Assembly (NCBI RefSeq): GCF_014698505.1
Contig: NZ_JACJTD010000062.1
Location: 1-38,518 of the forward strand
Direction: 5' to 3'
Source of the DNA: Nostoc foliaceum FACHB-393
Lineage (GTDB): Bacteria; Cyanobacteriota; Cyanobacteriia; Cyanobacteriales; Nostocaceae
DNA length: 38,518 nucleotides
Part shown: positions 7,338 to 15,791 of the stretch, one piece after another
How the letters are laid out: each line of letters starts with the position of its first letter
Position numbering within the stretch: the stretch's first letter is position 1
Notes under the pieces: model-generated
What the model was told of the DNA's origin: nothing
The model's database searches: none
The model's input: only the letters and a program-made list of their open reading frames with translations
Program-made: the position numbers and the translations under genes

Positions 7338-7913
7338 ATGAACAGTTGCGTTTTGATGGCGGAAATTATTAACGAGCCGCAACTCCGCTATACGGCGGAT
7401 AATCTGGGAGTTACAGAAATGCTGGTGCAGTTTCCCAATTCTCTGAAACCAGAAGATCCACCAGCCACCCTGAAAGTTGTCGGCTGGGGGAATTTAGCCA
7501 CAGAAATTCAGCAAAACTATCACCAAGGCGATCGCGTCATCCTGGTAGGACGTTTAGGTATGAGTACTGTTGAGCGCCAAGAAGGTTTTAAAGAAAAACG
7601 CGCTGAATTGACAGTGCAGCAAATTCAATCTGTTGGAGGTAGTTTTAATACTGATCCATCCTCCTCAGCAACCGCAACTCCATCATTTACTGAAACTGCT
7701 CCAAGACAACCATCTTCAGCATCTCGTCCTGCACAGAAAGACGTTCCCACTTACGAGTCAGCACGTCCAGCGCCTACCCCAGCGACAAATCCTGTTGGCG
7801 TTACTCCCCAAGCGACAAGTTACGAACCCATACCCCAATCCACAAATTATGAGCGAACCACTTATCCAACAGTGAAAGAGGAAGAACCAGATCCAGATGA
7901 TATTCCCTTCTAA
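7338..7913 (+). CDS. ssb: Single-stranded DNA-binding protein
   Basis: A 191-residue SSB. Residues 1-105 form the OB fold (MNSCVLMAEIINEPQLRY, then LKVVGWGNLATEIQ and GDRVILVGRLGMSTVER). A Pro/Ser/Thr/Gln-rich linker follows at about 106-178, and the acidic tip EEEPDPDDIPF ends the protein; this DDIPF-type tail recruits repair and replication partners. A longer frame opens at TTG 7317, but the ATG at 7338 is preceded by CAGGAG at a good distance and starts the conserved fold, so I use it. A clear terminator follows at 7976-8006, indicating a single-gene unit. The gap 7043-7337 shows nothing beyond AT-rich promoter-like DNA. Confidence 0.92.
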   Translation: MNSCVLMAEIINEPQLRYTADNLGVTEMLVQFPNSLKPEDPPATLKVVGWGNLATEIQQNYHQGDRVILVGRLGMSTVERQEGFKEKRAELTVQQIQSVGGSFNTDPSSSATATPSFTETAPRQPSSASRPAQKDVPTYESARPAPTPATNPVGVTPQATSYEPIPQSTNYERTTYPTVKEEEPDPDDIPF

Positions 7914-7975
7914 AGCTGGGAGTTTAGCGTGTATTTAATTTGCTAACTAACATTACGATTAGACAATTTCTACAA

Positions 7976-8006
7976 ATAGCCATCCTTTAGGATGTGCTAT
8001 TTTTTT
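7976..8006 (+). terminator. Intrinsic terminator after ssb
   Basis: ATAGC plus ATCCT pair with AGGAT plus GCTAT around a two-base loop with a small internal mismatch, followed by a run of seven T. The hairpin and T-run on the plus strand 60 bases after ssb form a convincing factor-independent terminator. Confidence 0.8.
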
Positions 8007-8170
8007 GTCTGCGTTGATTTAAGTTAACTGCGGATTGTAGTGCTGGATGATGAAGATATCCAGGATTGATTATTATCGTTACGATAAATTAATTAGGGTT
8101 TTGATAGAGAAATTTAACGAGAAAATGGAATATAGAATGAAGTGAGTTAGACAAGGGAGGTAGAAATAAT

Positions 8171-8446
8171 ATGTCAGTAAAACTTTTACCCGATCTTGGA
8201 GAATTAGCTGAAGGGTTGGGAGTTACAGGGATTATAGGAATAGTTCTTATACCCGTGTTACTTCCAGTTATAGGTGGTGTTGGCAGGCCAATAGCCAAAG
8301 CGGCTGTAAAAAGTGGAATCCGTTTTTATGAAAGGAATAAAGAAGCTTTGGCAGAATTAGGTGAAACTTGGGAAGATATCATCGCAGAAGCGAAAGCAGA
8401 GGTTGGTGAAGCAAGAATGAAATCGGCTGAACCAACAGAAACTTAG
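8171..8446 (+). CDS. Small DUF5132-like membrane-associated protein
   Basis: A 91-residue protein with one strongly hydrophobic stretch at about 18-37 (VTGIIGIVLIPVLLPVIGG), then PIAKAAVKSGIRFYERNKEALAELGETWEDIIAEAKAE split into a basic helix and an acidic, probably coiled tail. The pattern fits DUF5132 proteins found in cyanobacterial and other genomes; their role is unknown. AAGGGAGG lies 12 bases before the ATG. The hydrophobic segment could span a membrane once or bind its surface. No neighbour explains its job. Confidence 0.65.
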   Translation: MSVKLLPDLGELAEGLGVTGIIGIVLIPVLLPVIGGVGRPIAKAAVKSGIRFYERNKEALAELGETWEDIIAEAKAEVGEARMKSAEPTET

Positions 8447-8580
8447 TAAGCGATCGCTTTGCCAAAAAGATAACAAGAAAAAGTAGCTCCCCATAACCCT
8501 TTTTCTATCGTTCGGCTGATTAATTTTTCTGGGCGACCCCACCATAATAAACAGGTATAAAATAGCCAAAAGAAAAACTC

Positions 8581-8796
8581 GTGACTGAAGAATTAAAAAA
8601 AGGCGATAAGGTGAAGTGGAATACGGCACAGGGTGAAACTACTGGCAAAGTAGAAAAAAAATTAACTTCACCCATCGATATCAGTGGACATCATGTTGCT
8701 GCTTCCAAGGATAATCCACAGTATCTAGTGAAAAGCGACAAAACTGGAAAAGAAGCTGCTCATAAATTCGATGCTCTTGAGAAAATTGAAGAGTAA
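8581..8796 (+). CDS. DUF2945 / HVA1-type TUDOR domain protein
   Basis: A 71-residue protein starting with GTG. MTEELKKGDKVKWNTAQGET, then TGKVEKKLTSPIDISG, ASKDNPQYLVKSDKTGKEAAH and HKFDALEKIEE form the full DUF2945 (hypervirulence-associated TUDOR) domain, a small beta barrel found alone in many bacteria. No catalytic residues are expected, and the ligand is unknown. The family motif begins within a few residues of the GTG, which supports this start; a ribosome site is weak. It lies 29 bases before the rhodanese gene and may be transcribed with it. Confidence 0.8.
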   Translation: MTEELKKGDKVKWNTAQGETTGKVEKKLTSPIDISGHHVAASKDNPQYLVKSDKTGKEAAHKFDALEKIEE

Positions 8797-8825
8797 AATT
8801 GCTGTAATCATCTCTGAATTAGCCA

Positions 8826-9287
8826 GTGAAAGGACTTGCACTAAACTTCCTTAAACTCCTTATCCGGTTTAAGTTTCCGGCTATTCAGGAGATTACAACT
8901 GAAGAATTTGCTCACTGGTTATTAAACTCTAGAAAGTCACAGCCATTAGTGCTAGATGCACGAAGTCAGACAGAGTATGCGGTGAGCCATATCAAAACAG
9001 CAACGCATATAGATGCTATTACACCTGACTTAGCAGCACTTTCAACAGTTGCAAAAGATAGACCAATTGTTGTGTACTGTTCCATCGGCTACCGGAGCGC
9101 AAAATTAGCCCAACAGCTTGATAAAGCCGGAATGAAGTGCATTTATAACTTAAGCGGTGGGATTTTTCAGTGGGCAAATGAAGGGAGGCTCATCTTTAAA
9201 GACGAGCATCCGACACAACTTGTACATCCTTATAATGCAATGTGGGGAAAATTGCTAAAAGCTACTTACCATGCTCAGGAGTGGTAA
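8826..9287 (+). CDS. Single-domain rhodanese-like sulfurtransferase
   Basis: A 153-residue rhodanese. The domain runs from ITTEEFAHWLL (about 23) through LVLDARSQTEYAVSHIKTA to the active loop YCSIGYRS, with the persulfide-forming Cys at residue 85, and ends with YNLSGGIFQWANEG. The loop CxxGYRS is that of active sulfur carriers. It begins with GTG and a hydrophobic first helix (ALNFLKLLIRF) that may anchor it to the membrane. A family-2 glycosyltransferase follows 80 bases later on the same strand; this pair is a recurring cyanobacterial neighbourhood. Substrate unknown. Confidence 0.88.
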   Translation: MKGLALNFLKLLIRFKFPAIQEITTEEFAHWLLNSRKSQPLVLDARSQTEYAVSHIKTATHIDAITPDLAALSTVAKDRPIVVYCSIGYRSAKLAQQLDKAGMKCIYNLSGGIFQWANEGRLIFKDEHPTQLVHPYNAMWGKLLKATYHAQEW

Positions 9288-9367
9288 ATACCAGATTTTT
9301 CTTGGGACTAAAGCCTAATAACATCAAGCAAGTAGAATAAAAACAACAATAAAACTACTTAAGCTGC

Positions 9368-10123
9368 ATGTCTCAAGTTTCGATTGTCATTCCTACATTA
9401 AACGAAGCAGTGAGCTTAGGACGTACATTGCGCCAACTGACTTTACTTAATCCGCCTGCTTTTGAAGTGATAGTGGTAGATGGTGGTAGCGAAGATGAGA
9501 CAGTGGCAGTTGCAAAGCAAGACTTTGGATCATTCAATCAGTTGCTATGTGTACAAGTTCTCTCATGTGAGCGGCGTGGGCGTTCTATTCAGATGAATTA
9601 CGGTGCATCGGTTGCAACTGGAGATATTCTTTGCTTTCTTCATGCAGACACTTGGGTACCGGATGACCTAATCAGCGTAATAGAGCAAACCCTAGCAAAG
9701 CCAACCATTGCCTGTGGAGGGTTCATTTCTCTGATGAGTGGATCTCAAACGACTCGCTGGGGTATCTCTCTACATAACTATCTAAAAACCTATTACGCAC
9801 CACTACTATTTAAACCTCACCTGTTTTTTCGAGGATTGCGTCTGTTGTTCGGAGATCAGGTAATGTTCTGCCGTCGGGCTGATTTTTGGGATTGCGACGG
9901 ATTTAATGAGGCATTGCCGATTATGGAGGATGGAGATTTATGTTTGAGATTAGTTAAAAAAGGACGTATTTATCAGGTGAACCGTATTGTTCACTCTTCA
10001 GATCGCCGCGTAGCCAAATGGGGTAGCTCCAAAGCAACTGCAATTTACCTTTACATTGGGTTTTTGTGGGGAATTGGTGTTGATGCAAATTATCTCAAAC
10101 AGTTTTATCAAGATATTCGCTGA
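9368..10123 (+). CDS. Family 2 glycosyltransferase (TIGR04283-like)
   Basis: A 251-residue GT-A glycosyltransferase. It opens with VSIVIPTLNEAVSLGRTL, followed by VIVVDGGSEDETV (nucleotide-binding Asp), the metal-binding region LCFLHADTWVPDD, GGFISL, and FGDQVMFCRRADFW with MEDGDLCLRL as probable acceptor and catalytic parts. This set fits the TIGR04283 group, which databases name arsenosugar biosynthesis glycosyltransferases; that name is a context-based family label and not proof of function here. The ATG follows a weak ribosome site. Its 3' end overlaps the convergent DUF547 gene by 16 bases. An ArsR-type regulator lies 2.8 kb away, which is suggestive only. Confidence 0.82.
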   Translation: MSQVSIVIPTLNEAVSLGRTLRQLTLLNPPAFEVIVVDGGSEDETVAVAKQDFGSFNQLLCVQVLSCERRGRSIQMNYGASVATGDILCFLHADTWVPDDLISVIEQTLAKPTIACGGFISLMSGSQTTRWGISLHNYLKTYYAPLLFKPHLFFRGLRLLFGDQVMFCRRADFWDCDGFNEALPIMEDGDLCLRLVKKGRIYQVNRIVHSSDRRVAKWGSSKATAIYLYIGFLWGIGVDANYLKQFYQDIR

Positions 10124-10809
10124 TTTAGGCTCCAGTCATAGTGAAGATAGGATATCCGCGTTGAGGCACTAAGGGGATAATCTGTTTTCAAGTAGCAGCG
10201 AATGTATTCGGGAATGGAGGGCGCAACCTTTAAAAAATCCTGACGATACCATTTGAAGATTTGATTACAGTAAAGCGTTTTGCTATCCATGTCATAACGG
10301 ACTTTTTCAGGATTATTTATGAAACGACGCGCATCTTCATCTAACTGTTGACTCACCTGCTCAGGAAAGTAAGCTCCCGAACGAAGTAAGGGACAACCAA
10401 CCGAAGCACAGACAATCGCAAAATGAATTCGTGGCTCCTGCAATTTATCCCGCAGAATAGAGTTCTCAATTTCAGCTAAACTGTAACTTTCCCGAAAGAT
10501 ATAATAACAGCGACGTTGGAAGAACCACAAAAAAGCTAGCCAGTTGGGAATACCTAAAATTTTCGGACGAATCGACTTTATTGGGTATCTCTCCAAAATT
10601 GTCGAAATGGTGAACGCATTGTAAAGGTTGATCCACAATGCCAATTGCTCAAAAGTGTTGTAATTGGATTTAAAAGCCAGATTTTTTTGACTAGATAACC
10701 AATCTGCTACCGCTTGAGGTTGCTCCGTTTTCCAAGCAATATAGTCTACACGACCCTGTTCATCAACATACTGACGCAACAACCTGTCCCAAGGTTCAAA
10801 ATCAATCAT
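10108..10809 (-). CDS. DUF547 domain protein
   Basis: A 233-residue protein with the DUF547 pattern: WDRLLRQYVDEQGRVDYIAW at the start, LALWINLYNAFTISTILERY near the middle, then RIHFAIVCASVGCPLLRSGAY with the conserved Cys-Pro, LDEDARRFINN, and a C-terminal SYLHYDWSLN. DUF547 proteins occur in bacteria and plants; the fold has been related to papain-like enzymes, but no reaction is established. No signal peptide is seen. A GTG two codons upstream (10815) is an alternative start; neither has a good ribosome site. It converges on the glycosyltransferase gene with a 16-base overlap. Confidence 0.85.
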   Translation of the reverse strand: MIDFEPWDRLLRQYVDEQGRVDYIAWKTEQPQAVADWLSSQKNLAFKSNYNTFEQLALWINLYNAFTISTILERYPIKSIRPKILGIPNWLAFLWFFQRRCYYIFRESYSLAEIENSILRDKLQEPRIHFAIVCASVGCPLLRSGAYFPEQVSQQLDEDARRFINNPEKVRYDMDSKTLYCNQIFKWYRQDFLKVAPSIPEYIRCYLKTDYPLSASTRISYLHYDWSLNQRIS

Positions 10810-10941
10810 TATCACTGTATTGATATGTTAGCCGTTGTTTTTAAGTCTACCAATCCCGGTTGAAAGTTAAAAATCATTATCAGCTTTAAAACAGTAGTCT
10901 TTTCTGGTTCCGACAGGAGCGATCGTAAATAGACCATGCTA

Positions 10942-10968
10942 TAGGGGCACAGCAATGCTGTGCCCCTA
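10942..10968. repeat. Perfect REP-like hairpin
   Basis: TAGGGGCACAGCA and its exact complement TGCTGTGCCCCTA are separated by one base, giving a 13-base stem. It lies alone in the 365-base gap 10810-11174 between two minus-strand genes. The 1714-1741 hairpin is a diverged copy. It may act as a transcript end for the COG0523 gene or the DUF547 promoter side, but no T-run follows. Otherwise the gap holds only a HIP1 site and AT-rich DNA. Confidence 0.75.
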
Positions 10969-11174
10969 CAAAAGATATGGTTTTTAACCTTTTTCCATAT
11001 TTGGTATTTCTTGTCAATGCGTAAGTCCTAAGTTATTGCGATCGCCTGCCGGAAATTGTAAGCCAGCGCCTAGCCAGTAGATACTACTTATCTTGAAGAT
11101 AGTTGCAAGGCAATGACAACTCTTGCTGCCATTATCCAGGTTTGGTAAAGTTACTAAAACTTAGCACTTATAAA

Positions 11175-12209
11175 TTATGCTAGACATTTATTAAGTTGTG
11201 AGTAAATTTGGCCAATATCCAGCTTTCTACCAATAAAAACTGCTTGGTTTTTAGGCGGAGTTTGCCATTCATCAGCATGTAAGCTATAGCGAAGCCCACT
11301 CATCTGAAAAATATGGCGCAATTCACTATCACTAAACCACAAAATCCCCTTAGCTCGAAATACATCCTTTGGCATTTCTTCAGTAAGAAAATTCTCAAAT
11401 CTCTGGACATCAAATGGTCTATCAGTTTGGAAAGAAATCGAAACAAATCCATCATTTTCTAAATGATGAGAGTGATGATGATGATGATGTTCATGATTAT
11501 GGTCATGATGATGGTGTTCATTCTCGTGAGAACCTTCCGCATTATTAGCGGTATACTCATCTGTTGGAGTTAAACCCACATCTAGAATTAACGGTAACGA
11601 CACTTCTCCATGTTTGGTGTGCAGAATTTTCGCACCATTTTTCAAATCATGGATAAAATTTTCTACGGTTTCTAGTTTTTCTGGAGTCACGAGGTCTGTT
11701 TTATTCAGAAGAATAATATCTCCATAGGTAATCTGTTTTAAAGCAGCTTCGCTCTCAAAATGATCTTCATTAAACGTTTCAGAATCTACTACAGTTATAA
11801 TCGAGTCGAGGTTTGTTAGATCCCTTAATTCTGTTCCCAAAAAAGTTAATATAATTGGTAAAGGGTCAGCAACCCCAGTCGTTTCAATGACTAGATAATC
11901 AATGCGGTCTTCTCGTTCTAAAACTCGATAAACTGCATCAACTAAATTGTCATTGATGGTACAACAAATACAGCCATTAGTCAGTTCGACCATATCTTGG
12001 TCTATAGAAATTAGCAATTGGCTGTCTATGTTAATATCACCAAACTCATTTACAAGTACGGCAACTTTTAAATCTTGTTTATTTTTGAGAATTTGATTTA
12101 GCAGTGTAGTTTTACCACTGCCTAAAAATCCTGTGATAATAGTAACAGGCATTCCTTGTTTAGGAATATCAAGACTTGGGTTTGAAGTTGGCGCTGGTAA
12201 TTCAGTCAT
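11175..12209 (-). CDS. COG0523 (CobW/ZNG1-like) GTPase metallochaperone with His-rich loop
   Basis: A 344-residue G3E GTPase. Walker A GFLGSGKTT is at 27-35, the metal-binding CxCC motif GCICC at 79-83, and guanine specificity LLNKTDLV near the middle. At about 226-250 a His-rich run mixes HHHHDHNHEH-type repeats, a likely zinc reservoir. The C-terminal CobW domain (FVSISFQTDRPFDVQRFENF, GILWFSDSE) is complete. Such proteins deliver zinc under deficiency. The ATG at 12209 is used; a TTG two codons earlier is less likely. It lies 79 bases after the truncated threonyl-tRNA synthetase gene and probably shares its Zur-controlled transcript. Confidence 0.92.
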   Translation of the reverse strand: MTELPAPTSNPSLDIPKQGMPVTIITGFLGSGKTTLLNQILKNKQDLKVAVLVNEFGDINIDSQLLISIDQDMVELTNGCICCTINDNLVDAVYRVLEREDRIDYLVIETTGVADPLPIILTFLGTELRDLTNLDSIITVVDSETFNEDHFESEAALKQITYGDIILLNKTDLVTPEKLETVENFIHDLKNGAKILHTKHGEVSLPLILDVGLTPTDEYTANNAEGSHENEHHHHDHNHEHHHHHHSHHLENDGFVSISFQTDRPFDVQRFENFLTEEMPKDVFRAKGILWFSDSELRHIFQMSGLRYSLHADEWQTPPKNQAVFIGRKLDIGQIYSQLNKCLA

Positions 12210-12288
12210 AATCAATTCAACTCTCTGTAAATTTCAAAAATTTTAGTAGTAATTAGTAATTTCTAGTAGTTAGTTTTTAAAAGTCCTA

Positions 12289-12660
12289 CTAATCACTTTT
12301 TATTTCCTCGTCTCCATAGGTGGAGGTGGAATTCTCGCCAGAATCGCTGTTTGTAAAACTTCTGTCGGCGCGAATTTCGTCTCGTTGTACCTCTTCGCGG
12401 ATGATAGGTAAGTTTGCTTTGATTATTCGCTGCATCTTTGCCTCGATTTTGTCCAAGTCATTGGGAGTGATGCTGACTGGACAATCGAAGTCGTAGTAAA
12501 ACTCGTTTTCTGTGATGGGGCCAGTTGCTACTTTAGTCCTTGGAAATAGCTTTTGCACTGCCATCGCCATTATATGGACGCAGGTGTGACGAATCCGCAT
12601 GAGCTTTTCGCACTCGTGCTGGCTTAAGTTTTCCTGGGACTGGGTTAGGGAACTAACCAT
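12289..12660 (-). pseudogene. Truncated threonyl-tRNA synthetase paralogue (start of the N2 editing domain only)
   Basis: A 123-residue frame. Residues 22-100 match the first half of the N2 editing domain of threonyl-tRNA synthetase: RIRHTCVHIMAMAVQKLFP with the HxxxH pair (H25, H29), VATGPITENEFYYDFD, and LDKIEAKMQRIIKANLPI. After about residue 100 the resemblance ends in an unrelated polar tail (NSDSGENSTSTYGDEE). The second metal/editing pair (Cys and His), catalytic core and anticodon domain are absent, and no remains are found in the 79 bases before the next gene. Anabaena has a zinc-deficiency-induced second ThrRS in Zur-controlled clusters with COG0523 genes; this looks like its shortened relic, still under a Zur-like box. 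It may be translated. Confidence 0.7.
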
Positions 12661-12672
12661 ACTTACAAAGAA

Positions 12673-12687
12673 TGAGAATCGTTATCA
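12673..12687 (-). promoter_or_regulatory. Zur-like operator
   Basis: TGAGAATCGTTATCA matches the palindromic Zur consensus of cyanobacteria (TGATAATNATTATCA) at 12 of 14 defined positions. It lies 13 bases before the ATG of the truncated ThrRS gene on the minus strand. A ThrRS paralogue and a COG0523 protein are just the targets expected for Zur, so context and motif agree. Confidence 0.72.
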
Positions 12688-12913
12688 TGATAGCGCAAAA
12701 ATGCATCCATCTTAGAATTTTCGCGGCTTTTCTTTTCTAAAGATGAGGTTTTTCTGCAATTTGACTTCGCATTGGTTAAAACTGCACGACAAGAGTGAGG
12801 GGTAGCAGCTTGCTAGAGAGACTTAACAGGAAAAGTCAGATTCACAACTTCTAGCGCTCTGGAGAAGGAAAGAAGTATGATATAGACTTGAAAAAATTTT
12901 CATATCAATAGCC

Positions 12914-12945
12914 ATTCATTCAAATCATATTAATGGTGAATGATG
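12914..12945 (+). promoter_or_regulatory. Possible ArsR/SmtB operator overlapping the regulator's start codon
   Basis: ATTCATTCA at 12914-12922 and TGAATGATG at 12937-12945 form an imperfect inverted repeat around an AT-rich centre; the right arm contains the ATG. ArsR/SmtB proteins bind such 12-2-12-like palindromes with TTCA/TGAA half-sites, and autoregulation at this place is usual. The spacing is wider than the classical site, so this is tentative. Confidence 0.4.
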
Positions 12946-13248
12946 AACCCTAAAACCTTATCGTCTCCAGATGTTTGCGCCCGGCAACTCAAAATTTTAG
13001 CAGATACCACTCGTCTATCTGTTCTCCAAATTCTCATGGAAGGCCCTAAACACGTCGGAGAACTGAATGCTGTTTTGAAGCTAGAGCAAAGTTTGTTATC
13101 CCACCATTTAAAAATTTTGCGGAAAGCAGGTTTTGTGGAGGCGACACGAGATGGCAAGGCAGTACTTTACCATTTTGTGCCGACGATTCGACAAATCAAC
13201 ACTGGTAAGGCAATTGATTTAGGCTGTTGTCTGCTTTCTTTTGAATAA
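12940..13248 (+). CDS. ArsR/SmtB-family repressor with vicinal cysteines
   Basis: A 102-residue winged-helix regulator. LKILADTTRLSVLQILMEGP, then HVGELNAVLKLEQSLLSHHL (recognition helix) and LRKAGFVEATRDGKAVLYHF (wing) form the whole DNA-binding domain. Possible metalloid ligands are Cys13 and the adjacent Cys96-Cys97 near the C terminus; the classical ELCVCDL site of plasmid ArsR is not present (HVGELNAVLKL instead). A C-terminal Cys pair at this position is reported for the Acidithiobacillus-type ArsR, which senses arsenite. The gene starts the pst operon: pstS begins 21 bases after the stop. Two adjacent ATGs occur at 12940 and 12943. It probably represses itself and the transporter. Confidence 0.85.
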   Translation: MMNPKTLSSPDVCARQLKILADTTRLSVLQILMEGPKHVGELNAVLKLEQSLLSHHLKILRKAGFVEATRDGKAVLYHFVPTIRQINTGKAIDLGCCLLSFE

Positions 13249-13269
13249 AAATTTAGAAGCAATTTTTTG

Positions 13270-14124
13270 ATGAAAAAACTCAAAACCTTAGCATTGATTC
13301 CTATCGGTTTCACAATTTGCTTAGGATTATCATCTTGTACGCAACCTTCAAAAACAGCTACTCAACCAACCAATAAATTACAGGGAAAGTTAGTTTTAAC
13401 AGGCTCTAGTACAGTAGCACCGTTGGCAGCAGAAATTGGTAAGCGATTTGAATCAGAGTATCCTGATGTGCGAGTGGATGTGCAAACAGGAGGTTCATCT
13501 CGTGGTATTGCCGATGCTCGTACAGCCGTTGCTAATATTGGTATGGCATCTCGTAGCCTCAAAGAGGAAGAAAAAGACTTACAAGCTTTTTCTATTGCCC
13601 GCGATGGAATTGGCATTATTTTGCATAAAGAAAATTCAGTAAAATCCCTGTCAAATCAACAGGTTATCGATATCTACACGGGTAAGATTAACAACTGGCA
13701 ACAAGTTAGCGGCAAAAATGCACCGATTACGGTTGTCAATAAAGCTGAAGGACGTTCTACCCTCGAATTGTTTCTTGGCTACTTTCAACTCAAAAATAGC
13801 GATATCAAAGCATCGGTTGTCATTGGGGACAACCAGCAGGGCATTAAGACGGTAGCGGGTAATCCTAACGCCATTGGATATGTATCAATTGGTACTGCTG
13901 AATTTAGTATTAACAACAGCGTTCCCATCAAGTTATTGCCTTTGAATGGAGTCGCTGCCACCACAGAGAATGTCCAGAATGGGACGTTTCCTCTTTCCCG
14001 TCCTCTGAATTTAGTTACCAAAATTCAACCACAAGGGTTAGATCGAGCATTTATCGAGTTTGCACAGTCGCCACAAGTCCATGACATTGTTAAAAAACAG
14101 GATTTTGTCCCCATCTCAAAGTGA
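13270..14124 (+). CDS. pstS: Phosphate ABC transporter substrate-binding lipoprotein PstS
   Basis: A 284-residue periplasmic phosphate-binding protein. A lipoprotein signal ends in the lipobox LSSC (Cys near residue 24), so it is tethered to the membrane. TGSSTVAPLAAEIGKRFE holds the first phosphate loop, GGSSRGIADARTAVANIGM the second, and NKAEGRSTLELFLGYF the third. These are PstS ligand loops. A TTG in frame at 13267 is less likely than ATG at 13270. It lies 21 bases after the ArsR gene and overlaps pstC by 44 bases, so all five genes form one operon. No cyanobacterial Pho box (CTTAACCT repeats) was found upstream. Confidence 0.93.
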   Translation: MKKLKTLALIPIGFTICLGLSSCTQPSKTATQPTNKLQGKLVLTGSSTVAPLAAEIGKRFESEYPDVRVDVQTGGSSRGIADARTAVANIGMASRSLKEEEKDLQAFSIARDGIGIILHKENSVKSLSNQQVIDIYTGKINNWQQVSGKNAPITVVNKAEGRSTLELFLGYFQLKNSDIKASVVIGDNQQGIKTVAGNPNAIGYVSIGTAEFSINNSVPIKLLPLNGVAATTENVQNGTFPLSRPLNLVTKIQPQGLDRAFIEFAQSPQVHDIVKKQDFVPISK

Positions 14125-14959
14125 TATCGTTTTAGTGTGGATATTACGGCTATTCAGTCTGGTCACAGGTATTATTGTTATCTTAATTACCGCATTTTTA
14201 TTACTTGAAGCATTGCCGATACTGCGACAGGTAGGATGGTTGCGTTTTGTCAACGATCCGTCTTGGCATCCAGTTCAAGGATTCTATAACCTGATGCCGA
14301 TGTTGTGGGGAAGTCTTTTGGTGACACTCGGTTCTGTGCTGTTTGCTACACCTTTAGGAATTGGCTCGGCGATATTTTGTCAGTATTATGCACCTCCTTT
14401 CATTGCTAGATTTTATCGGCAGTTAATTGAGTTACTCGCAGGCATACCTTCTGTAGTTTACGGTTTCTGGGGTTTGGTCGTCCTTGTGCCACTGATTGGC
14501 AAACTCCAACCGCCAGGAACCAGCCTTCTAGCGGGAATCGCCATTTTGACATTAATGATTCTGCCAACGATCGCCTTAACAGCAGAAGCCAGTTTTTCTG
14601 AAGTCCCGGCTGAGTATTTACAGGGTGCAGCAGCCTTGGGAATTTCTCGCTGGGCAACAATCAGAAGCGTTGTTTTACCTGCTGCTAAATCTGGTTTATT
14701 TACTGGTTTGATTTTAGGAACAGGACGCGCCATTGGAGAAACGATGGCAGTGTTGATGGTTTGTGGCAATGTAGTACAAACACCTACAAGCTTATTTGAC
14801 CCCGTTCGCACCCTCACTGCCAATATCGCTTTAGAGATGGCTTACGCCACAGGGAATCACCGTTCAGCACTGTTTGTTAGTGGCTTATTGCTGATGGTAG
14901 CGATCGCCTTATTGATAGCCGTTACCGAAGCTATTAGCCGGAGAAACATTTATGGGTAA
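14081..14959 (+). CDS. pstC: Phosphate ABC transporter permease PstC
   Basis: A 292-residue inner-membrane permease with about six membrane segments. The first is at about 15-40 (LRLFSLVTGIIVILITAFLL). The ATPase-coupling EAA-type loop reads EVPAEYLQGAAALGISRWAT, followed by the conserved GLILGTGRAIGETMAVLMV segment, both hallmarks of Pst permeases. With PstA it forms the channel. I take ATG 14081 as start because it precedes the first membrane helix; TTG at 14060 is also in frame. The start lies inside pstS and the stop overlaps pstA by 8 bases, indicating translational coupling. Confidence 0.92.
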   Translation: MTLLKNRILSPSQSDIVLVWILRLFSLVTGIIVILITAFLLLEALPILRQVGWLRFVNDPSWHPVQGFYNLMPMLWGSLLVTLGSVLFATPLGIGSAIFCQYYAPPFIARFYRQLIELLAGIPSVVYGFWGLVVLVPLIGKLQPPGTSLLAGIAILTLMILPTIALTAEASFSEVPAEYLQGAAALGISRWATIRSVVLPAAKSGLFTGLILGTGRAIGETMAVLMVCGNVVQTPTSLFDPVRTLTANIALEMAYATGNHRSALFVSGLLLMVAIALLIAVTEAISRRNIYG

Positions 14960-15791
14960 AAAATCGATCCCATTACCTACCCTTGTCCTCTGGGCGATCG
15001 CTCTATTTGTCACCGCCGTTTTTTGCTGGATTTTAGGCGATATCGTCTGGCACGGCATGGGGCAACTTTCCTGGGAATTCTTGACAACTGAACCTCGAAA
15101 TGCAGGGCGTGAGGGGGGAATTGCGCCGATTCTGATTTCTACTTGTCTGATTTTAGGGGTTTGTATGGCGGTTTCTCTCCCCCTTGGTATTTCTACTGCC
15201 GTGCTATTAGCCGAGTTTACAACCACTGAAAGTGTGTTTGGGCGTTTGGTGCGTCGTAGTTTGGATGTGTTAGCAGGAGTACCATCAATTGTTTTTGGCT
15301 TGTTTGGCAACGCCTTTTTCTCGATTAAGTTGGGATTAGGCTTTTCGATTTTGTCCGGTGGGTTGACTTTGGCTTGTATGGTTTTGCCAATCCTGATTCG
15401 TTCCGCAGAAGCAGGATTTCGGGCTGTTCCGGCTGATTATCGATTAGGGGCAGCCGCTTTGGGATTATCACGCACCACCACATTATGGAAACTGCTATTA
15501 CCAGCAGCGACACCTGGGTTAGTTGTGGGTTTAGTGCTGGGAATTGGCAGGGCGATCGCCGAGACAGCCGCACTGATTTTTACCAGTGGTTATGTAGATC
15601 GAATGCCAGAGTCATTACTAGATTCTGGGCGATCGCTATCGATTCACATTTTTGATTTATCAATGAATGTGGCTGGCGGGGATGCTAACGCCTACGCTTC
15701 TGCCTTAGTGCTGTTGATTTTATTGTTGCTGGTGAATGGTATAGCAACATGGACAGCTCGATTTTGGTTAGCTCGGAGAATTACATCTTGA
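14952..15791 (+). CDS. pstA: Phosphate ABC transporter permease PstA
   Basis: A 279-residue permease, partner of PstC. Six membrane helices are visible, the first LPTLVLWAIALFVTAVFCWI. PstA features include GGIAPILISTCLILGVCMAV, LDVLAGVPSIVFGLFGNAFF, the coupling loop AVPADYRLGAAALGLSRTTT and LVLGIGRAIAETAALIFTSG. The ATG overlaps the end of pstC by 8 bases, and the TGA overlaps the pstB ATG, so the subunits are made in step. Confidence 0.93.
   Translation: MGKKSIPLPTLVLWAIALFVTAVFCWILGDIVWHGMGQLSWEFLTTEPRNAGREGGIAPILISTCLILGVCMAVSLPLGISTAVLLAEFTTTESVFGRLVRRSLDVLAGVPSIVFGLFGNAFFSIKLGLGFSILSGGLTLACMVLPILIRSAEAGFRAVPADYRLGAAALGLSRTTTLWKLLLPAATPGLVVGLVLGIGRAIAETAALIFTSGYVDRMPESLLDSGRSLSIHIFDLSMNVAGGDANAYASALVLLILLLLVNGIATWTARFWLARRITS

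Noticed and set aside
13249..13270. Pho box before pstS
   Set aside because: No CTTAACCT-type tandem octamers were found here or upstream of the ArsR gene.
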